Positions 59,679 through 64,000 of a DNA stretch of 64,000 bases are shown here, piece by piece; positions within the stretch are counted from its first letter, which is position 1; the number at the start of each line of letters is the position of its first letter. The position numbers and the translations under genes were made by a program. The stretch spans positions 1-64,000 of the forward strand of contig JANSYC010000010.1 in NCBI GenBank assembly GCA_024742605.1, written 5' to 3'. Below the pieces are notes generated by a model, which was not told the DNA's origin, ran no database searches, and saw only the letters and a program-made list of their open reading frames with translations. The stretch is from Alphaproteobacteria bacterium (GTDB lineage Bacteria; Pseudomonadota; Alphaproteobacteria; Thalassobaculales; Thalassobaculaceae).

Positions 59679-60374
59679 ATGACATCCAAGGATCTAGCGG
59701 TTGTGATCGGGGCGTCCGGCGGGATCGGCTCGGCGCTGTCCGATGCCCTGGAAAAAGGCGGACGGTTCGCGCAGGTGGTCAGGCTGTCCCGGTCGTCGAC
59801 TCCGCCGATCGATCTGATCGACGAAGACAGTATCGCGGCCGCCGCCCGGCATCTTGACGAGCTGGACGGAGCGCCTCGGCTGGTGATCGATGCGACCGGG
59901 ATGTTGCACGGTGCGGGGGTCGAGCCGGAAAAGAGTTGGCGCAGCCTCGACCCGGCGCAAATGGCGCAGTCTTTCGCGGTCAACGCGACCGGCCCGGCGC
60001 TGCTGATGAAACATCTGCTGCCGTTGCTGAAACGCGACCACACGTCAGTTTTCGCCACCCTGTCCGCCAAGGTCGGAAGCATCGGCGACAACAAGATCGG
60101 CGGATGGTGGTCCTATCGGGCATCCAAGGCGGCGCTGAATCAGTTCGTGCGGACCGCTGCGGTCGAGCTTGCCCGCAAGAACAAGGCCGCAATCTGCGTG
60201 GCCCTGCATCCGGGCACCGTCGATACCGGGCTGAGCGGAAAATTCGTCAAGACGGGGCTCGATGTCCGATCGCCCGAACAGGCGGCACTGGATCTGCTGG
60301 CGGTGATCGAACGCCTTGGCCCGGACGATAGCGGCGGGTTCTTCGATTATCGCGGGGACAAACTTCCCTGGTGA
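59679..60374 (+). CDS. Short-chain dehydrogenase/reductase
   Basis: SDR of 231 aa. Nucleotide motif VVIGASGGIGSALSDAL, NATG-type loop (FAVNATGPALL), catalytic Ser in ATLSAKVGS and Tyr-Lys in WWSYRASKAAL, then HPGTVDTGLS. Resembles the C-factor/CsgA-type SDRs. Substrate unknown. Confidence 0.9.
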   Translation: MTSKDLAVVIGASGGIGSALSDALEKGGRFAQVVRLSRSSTPPIDLIDEDSIAAAARHLDELDGAPRLVIDATGMLHGAGVEPEKSWRSLDPAQMAQSFAVNATGPALLMKHLLPLLKRDHTSVFATLSAKVGSIGDNKIGGWWSYRASKAALNQFVRTAAVELARKNKAAICVALHPGTVDTGLSGKFVKTGLDVRSPEQAALDLLAVIERLGPDDSGGFFDYRGDKLPW

Positions 60375-60384
60375 CCGGGCCGCG

Positions 60385-61194
60385 TCAGGGCGCGATCATG
60401 CGGTTCTGGATATAGCTCTCGTCGTAGCGGAAGACGATGTCCGGGTTCGAGCGCAACACCTCATTCACCTTACCGTCGTAATCCAGTCGCATCAGCAGAT
60501 CCCGGATCAGATTGAGCCGCGCCAGCCATTTATCGTCGCCACGCACCACGGTCCATGGCGAGACCGGATTGTGGGTGCGCGCCAGCATGTCGTTTCGGGC
60601 GACGCTGTAGTCGTCCCACAGCTTGGTCGCTTGCGCATCGATCGGGCTGATCTTCCACTGTTTGAGCGGGTTGTCCCGGCGGTCCTTCAGCCGGGCCTTC
60701 TGCTCGCCCTTGGTGATGTCGATATAGTATTTCACCAGCTTGATCCCCGAGCGCACCAGCATGTGCTCGAAATCCAGAACCGTCTCCATGAACTCGTCGT
60801 ACTCTGCCTGATCGCAGAACCCCATGACCCGTTCGACTCCGGCACGATTGTACCAACTGCGGTTCATCAGAACGAACTCGCCGGCTGCGGGCAGGTGCGG
60901 GATATAGCGTTGAAAATACCAGGTCGAGCGGTCCCGGTCGGACGGGCGGCCGAGCGCGACAACCCGCGTTTCGCGAGGGCTGAGATGTCGGGTGATGCGT
61001 TTGATCACGCCATCCTTGCCGGCGGCATCCCGACCCTCCAGCAGCACCAGGATCTTGTCGTCCTTTGCCAGGAAATGCTTCTGAAGTTTCACCAGTTCGA
61101 TCTGCAACGCATGCATGTCCGCCTTGTAGGTGGCCTTGTCGATCGCGTGATCGGTCAGGGCGTGGGGGTCGCCTGAGGTGGATTTCTTGGCCAT
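60385..61194 (-). CDS. ppk2: Polyphosphate kinase 2
   Basis: Nucleotide phosphorylating enzyme of 269 aa using polyphosphate. Walker A EGRDAAGKDG, then VALGRPSDRDRSTWYFQRY, MNRSWYNRAGVERVMGF and KRFKD-type region KARLKDRRDNPLKQWKISPID are the PPK2 hallmarks. Class I single-domain length. Convergent with the SDR gene. Confidence 0.95.
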   Translation of the reverse strand: MAKKSTSGDPHALTDHAIDKATYKADMHALQIELVKLQKHFLAKDDKILVLLEGRDAAGKDGVIKRITRHLSPRETRVVALGRPSDRDRSTWYFQRYIPHLPAAGEFVLMNRSWYNRAGVERVMGFCDQAEYDEFMETVLDFEHMLVRSGIKLVKYYIDITKGEQKARLKDRRDNPLKQWKISPIDAQATKLWDDYSVARNDMLARTHNPVSPWTVVRGDDKWLARLNLIRDLLMRLDYDGKVNEVLRSNPDIVFRYDESYIQNRMIAP

Positions 61195-61301
61195 GGGTTC
61201 TTCGGACGAGGTGGTTTCGGATGTCTCGCCATCCTATCGCCTCGCGTGGCCCGGGTCTCGCATGCTATGGACCGGGTTTGCATAAGGATATCGGTGCCCA
61301 G

Positions 61302-62027
61302 ATGAGCCTGCTTTTCGAGGAATTGGATTTCCGCTCCACGCCGATCGGCGATGTCAGCCTGCGACGACGGCGGGATCTCGCCAGCGGCGCGGATGTTTTC
61401 GAGATCAAGCTGGGCGAAGAGTTTCTCATGTCAAGCCTGTTCACCACCTCGGAGGTCGAACTGGCACGTCTGGGCCTGGAGGCGCTGGACGGTGACGGGT
61501 TGGAGGTCGTGGTGGGCGGCCTCGGGCTCGGCTATACCGCGCAATCGGTGTTGGAACGGGAGCAGGTGTCCGATCTGCTGGTCGTCGACGCACTGGAGCC
61601 GGTGATCGCCTGGCACCAGAATGCGCTGCTGCCGCTGGGCGCCAGCCTGTCGGCGGACCCGCGCTGCCGGTTCGTGCTCGGGGATTTCTTCGCCATGTCC
61701 GCGTCGACCGCCGGGTTCGATCCGCAGAAACCACGCCGGAAGTTCGATGCGATCCTGGTCGATATCGATCATTCACCGGAGGCGCTTCTGAACGAGCGCA
61801 ATGCAGCCTTCTACCAACCCAAGGGGCTGGCCGCCCTGACCGCCCATCTCAAGCCGGGCGGGGTGTTCGGGCTGTGGTCGAACGAGCGGCCGGACGCGAA
61901 TTTCACGGCACGTCTGGCCGATGTGTTTTCAGAGGCCTGGGTCGAGGAGGTGGCGTTCCACAACCCGCTTCAGAACAATACCTTCGTGCAATCGGTCTAT
62001 CTCGCCCGCACCGATCGCGGAGTGTGA
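61302..62027 (+). CDS. Spermidine synthase-like methyltransferase-fold protein
   Basis: Rossmann-fold protein of 241 aa with GLGLGYTAQSVL (SAM/dcSAM loop), VVDALEPVIAWH, and ILVDIDHSP, then LKPGGVFGLWSN. This matches spermine/spermidine synthase-like proteins, but the key aminopropyl-acceptor residues cannot be checked by eye. ATG at 61302 is taken; the open frame upstream is antisense to ppk2. The next gene follows after 4 bases. Confidence 0.8.
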   Translation: MSLLFEELDFRSTPIGDVSLRRRRDLASGADVFEIKLGEEFLMSSLFTTSEVELARLGLEALDGDGLEVVVGGLGLGYTAQSVLEREQVSDLLVVDALEPVIAWHQNALLPLGASLSADPRCRFVLGDFFAMSASTAGFDPQKPRRKFDAILVDIDHSPEALLNERNAAFYQPKGLAALTAHLKPGGVFGLWSNERPDANFTARLADVFSEAWVEEVAFHNPLQNNTFVQSVYLARTDRGV

Positions 62028-62031
62028 GCGC

Positions 62032-62673
62032 GTGACCCGTCGGTGTCCGGTCTGCAGATCCGAGGACATCGCGGGATTCGCCGAGGTTGAGGGCACGACC
62101 TACTCCTGGTGCGCCCGTTGCCAGGCCCGTTTCATGAATCCCGAACATCATCCGTCACGCGCGGCGGAGCATGCGCATTACGCCCATCACAGAAATGACC
62201 CGTACGACCCGGGTTATCGCAGGTTTCTCGCCAAACTGTCGGTGCCGATGTTGGCGCGGCTGCCGGCGGGCGTGGAAGGTTTGGATTTCGGCTGCGGTGC
62301 CGGTTCGGCCCTGGCGGCGGTATTCGAGGAAGCCGGGCACCCGATGGCGCTCTACGATCCGGCCTTTGCGGCCGATGTTTCCGTTCTCCAGCGCACCTAC
62401 GATGTCATCACATGCACCGAGGTGATCGAGCATCTGCATGAACCGGCCGCGATCTTCGAACAGCTGGACCATCTGCTGCGCCCCGGCGGATGGTTGGGGC
62501 TGATGACACGGTTTCAGGATGACGATTCCAGATTCCCGACCTGGCACTACCGCCGTGATCCCACCCATGTGGTGTTCTATCGTCCGGAGACGCTGTACTG
62601 GATTGCCGACGCTTTCGGGTGGAGCTGCGAGATACCGGAGCCCCATGTCGCCCTGATGCAAAAACCGGTCTAG
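62032..62673 (+). CDS. Class I SAM-dependent methyltransferase with Zn-ribbon
   Basis: Protein of 213 aa from a GTG. The N terminus has two CxxC pairs (RRCPVCRSEDI and SWCARCQARF), and the SAM domain has GLDFGCGAGSAL and ITCTEVIEHLHEP with LLRPGGWLGLMTR. This is the common small-molecule or tRNA-like methyltransferase layout; target unknown. Stop overlaps the convergent hydratase gene by 4 bases. Confidence 0.85.
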   Translation: MTRRCPVCRSEDIAGFAEVEGTTYSWCARCQARFMNPEHHPSRAAEHAHYAHHRNDPYDPGYRRFLAKLSVPMLARLPAGVEGLDFGCGAGSALAAVFEEAGHPMALYDPAFAADVSVLQRTYDVITCTEVIEHLHEPAAIFEQLDHLLRPGGWLGLMTRFQDDDSRFPTWHYRRDPTHVVFYRPETLYWIADAFGWSCEIPEPHVALMQKPV

Positions 62674-63461
62674 CTGTCGGCGAAGCGGACGGTCACCTTG
62701 CCCAAGATGCCGAAATCGGCGCTGACCCGGTCTCCGGGGGCGATCGGGGCCGGCACGATGCAGGTACCCGTGGTCACGATCTGGCCAGCTTGAAGGGTCA
62801 GGCCGATGCCGGAAACCTCGTTCACCAGCCAGGTCAGGGCAATCCTGGGATCGCCCAGGACATTGGCGCCGATGCCGGGGTGGCGGTCGCTATCGTTCAG
62901 CGTAAGGGTCACGTCATGGCTCGCCAGATCGAGCCCGCGCCAGAGCTCGGGCGCGACCGGGCCGAGGACGAAATCATGGGCGCAGGCATTGTCCGCGATC
63001 AGGTTGGGACCGCCCATCCGTGCGAAGTCTGTGAAGCGGGAATCCGGGATCTCCAGGGCCAGATGCAGCCGGTCGACAGCGGCCAGCACCTCGCCCTGGG
63101 TATACGGTGCGGCCCTTGGGAGCAGAGTGGCGGCCATCACGAAGGCGAATTCGGCCTCGATCACCCGCATCGCATTGCCCCCGAATGGAAGGGTGGCGCC
63201 ATCTTCGAAACAGTGATCGGCGAGCAGCCGGCCGCCCAGCGGACCGTCGACACCGATATGCTTCTGTCCCGCGGAACTGGTCGCCGCGATTTTCCAGCCG
63301 ATCACATTCTGACCGCTCAGTTCGGCCAGATCCGCCTGGATCGCGTAGCCGTCGGCGCGGCTTCGCGGCGTCGCATCGACCGGAAGCGCGTCGATACGGG
63401 TTCCGTTTCGCCAATGCTCGAGGATCAACTCAGCGGTCTGTCGGAAGACGGGGAGGGTCAT
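62670..63461 (-). CDS. 2-keto-4-pentenoate hydratase/FAH-family protein
   Basis: Protein of 263 aa of the MhpD/fumarylacetoacetate hydrolase fold. YAIQADLAELSGQNVIGWKIAATS, VEAEFAFVMA, LEIPDSRF and AGQIVTTGTC are visible, and acidic metal ligands fall in EAEFAF. Usually involved in aromatic ring-cleavage pathways; no such genes are in the window. Confidence 0.87.
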   Translation of the reverse strand: MTLPVFRQTAELILEHWRNGTRIDALPVDATPRSRADGYAIQADLAELSGQNVIGWKIAATSSAGQKHIGVDGPLGGRLLADHCFEDGATLPFGGNAMRVIEAEFAFVMAATLLPRAAPYTQGEVLAAVDRLHLALEIPDSRFTDFARMGGPNLIADNACAHDFVLGPVAPELWRGLDLASHDVTLTLNDSDRHPGIGANVLGDPRIALTWLVNEVSGIGLTLQAGQIVTTGTCIVPAPIAPGDRVSADFGILGKVTVRFADS

Positions 63462-63506
63462 GGATACATGTTCGATCGGGAGGACGGTGCGGTCATAACC
63501 CCGACA

Positions 63507-63851
63507 TCAGCTCCAGACATGGGCGCGGATGTTCGGGTCCTTCTTGTTCTTATTCTTTTTCTCTGCTTCCAGCGCGGCCCGATTGGCGCGCTCCCGCTCC
63601 TGTTCGATCTCCCTGAGCCGCTCGGCAGCCGCCCGTCGGTCTTGCTCTGCGCCTATCGTGGCGCGGTCGCTGATCTCGGAGCGTTGACTGCCATCCTGTA
63701 CATCGAAGGCAAGTCGCGCCTCATCGTAGTCTTCCGGCTTCTTGGTCGTCGCGACACGCATTACCTTGCGGTAAACCGCACCACGCCCCGTCACTTCGGC
63801 TGTGGCCCTGGCGAGGACGTTCAGCGCGCGTGTTTCGGTATCTTTGACCAT
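63507..63851 (-). CDS. Hypothetical coiled-coil protein
   Basis: Protein of 114 aa. The C-terminal half (about 65-105) is strongly charged and heptad-like (RRAAAERLREIEQERERANRAALEAEKK), and the last residues are KDPNIRAHVWS. No signal peptide. Family not recognised. The region after it to the window end (63852-64000) is AT-rich with no gene seen. Confidence 0.6.
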   Translation of the reverse strand: MVKDTETRALNVLARATAEVTGRGAVYRKVMRVATTKKPEDYDEARLAFDVQDGSQRSEISDRATIGAEQDRRAAAERLREIEQERERANRAALEAEKKNKNKKDPNIRAHVWS

Positions 63852-64000
63852 GACTGCCTAGAATAAAGAGTAATTCTCGGGAAAGATCATATCCAAAAGA
63901 TTAAGAATCACCAAACCCCTGGTGCAGATTGCCAAGTATGGACTCTGAGAGGGGGGATTGATTACTATGTTATGCAGTAGAATTATAATGTTATCAATTT

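Overview
The window is high-GC bacterial DNA, almost fully coding, with gene families typical of Alphaproteobacteria: a Glp-type ABC glycerol transporter beside glpD, the bet/cho choline genes, CheZ-like proteins with an ACSFQDLTGQ active site, a Fur/Mur-type regulator and a eukaryote-type NADP isocitrate dehydrogenase. A motile, probably marine or host-associated Rhodospirillales-like organism is a reasonable inference, but no rRNA or other taxonomic marker is present. No IS element, prophage, CRISPR array or integrase was seen.

Layout. 1-5.2 kb: glycerol catabolism, glpD-glpS-glpT-glpP on the minus strand (glpP cut by the window edge) with glpR divergent. 5.3-18.2 kb: tRNA-Leu(UAA) and housekeeping genes: phosphatase, aminotransferase, TauE exporter, a secreted RNase A-like protein, icd, a LOG protein, a LysM protein, the psd-pssA-CDP-alcohol transferase-lprI phospholipid operon, and a GNAT/nitrilase/rlmJ operon. 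18.3-25.1 kb: two hybrid histidine kinases around a GGDEF-receiver diguanylate cyclase. 25.5-38 kb: a chemotaxis cluster. Minus strand: cheR, a small gene, cheZ and a degenerate receiver. Plus strand: cheY, hybrid cheA, cheW, a second cheY, cheB, a PilZ protein and an unknown 350-aa protein, followed by a second cheZ on the minus strand and a second PilZ gene. No receptor or flagellar structural gene lies in the window. 38.4-43.6 kb: an accessory stretch with a decayed LysR gene, a PhyH-type dioxygenase, an amidohydrolase and a PhnZ/TmpB-like HD oxygenase (possible phosphonate catabolism), then a cupin, a Fur regulator and small proteins. 43.7-50.5 kb: choline module betI-betA-betB divergent from choXWV, with a perfect BetI-type operator between them. 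50.5-57.4 kb: alpha-2-macroglobulin plus penicillin-binding protein 1C. 57.6-63.9 kb: small metabolic genes including GFA, glyoxalase, FAD oxidoreductase, SDR, PPK2, two methyltransferases and a hydratase.

How it fits together. ChoXWV would import choline, BetA and BetB would oxidise it to glycine betaine, and BetI would repress both arms. The nearby dioxygenase/HD-oxygenase pair could release glycine betaine or glycine plus phosphate from a choline-like or 2-aminoethyl phosphonate. The chemotaxis proteins form a full CheA/W/Y/B/R/Z pathway with two CheZ-type phosphatases and two CheYs, and the diguanylate cyclase and two PilZ proteins suggest c-di-GMP input nearby. Function calls come from motif recognition by eye; no database search was run.
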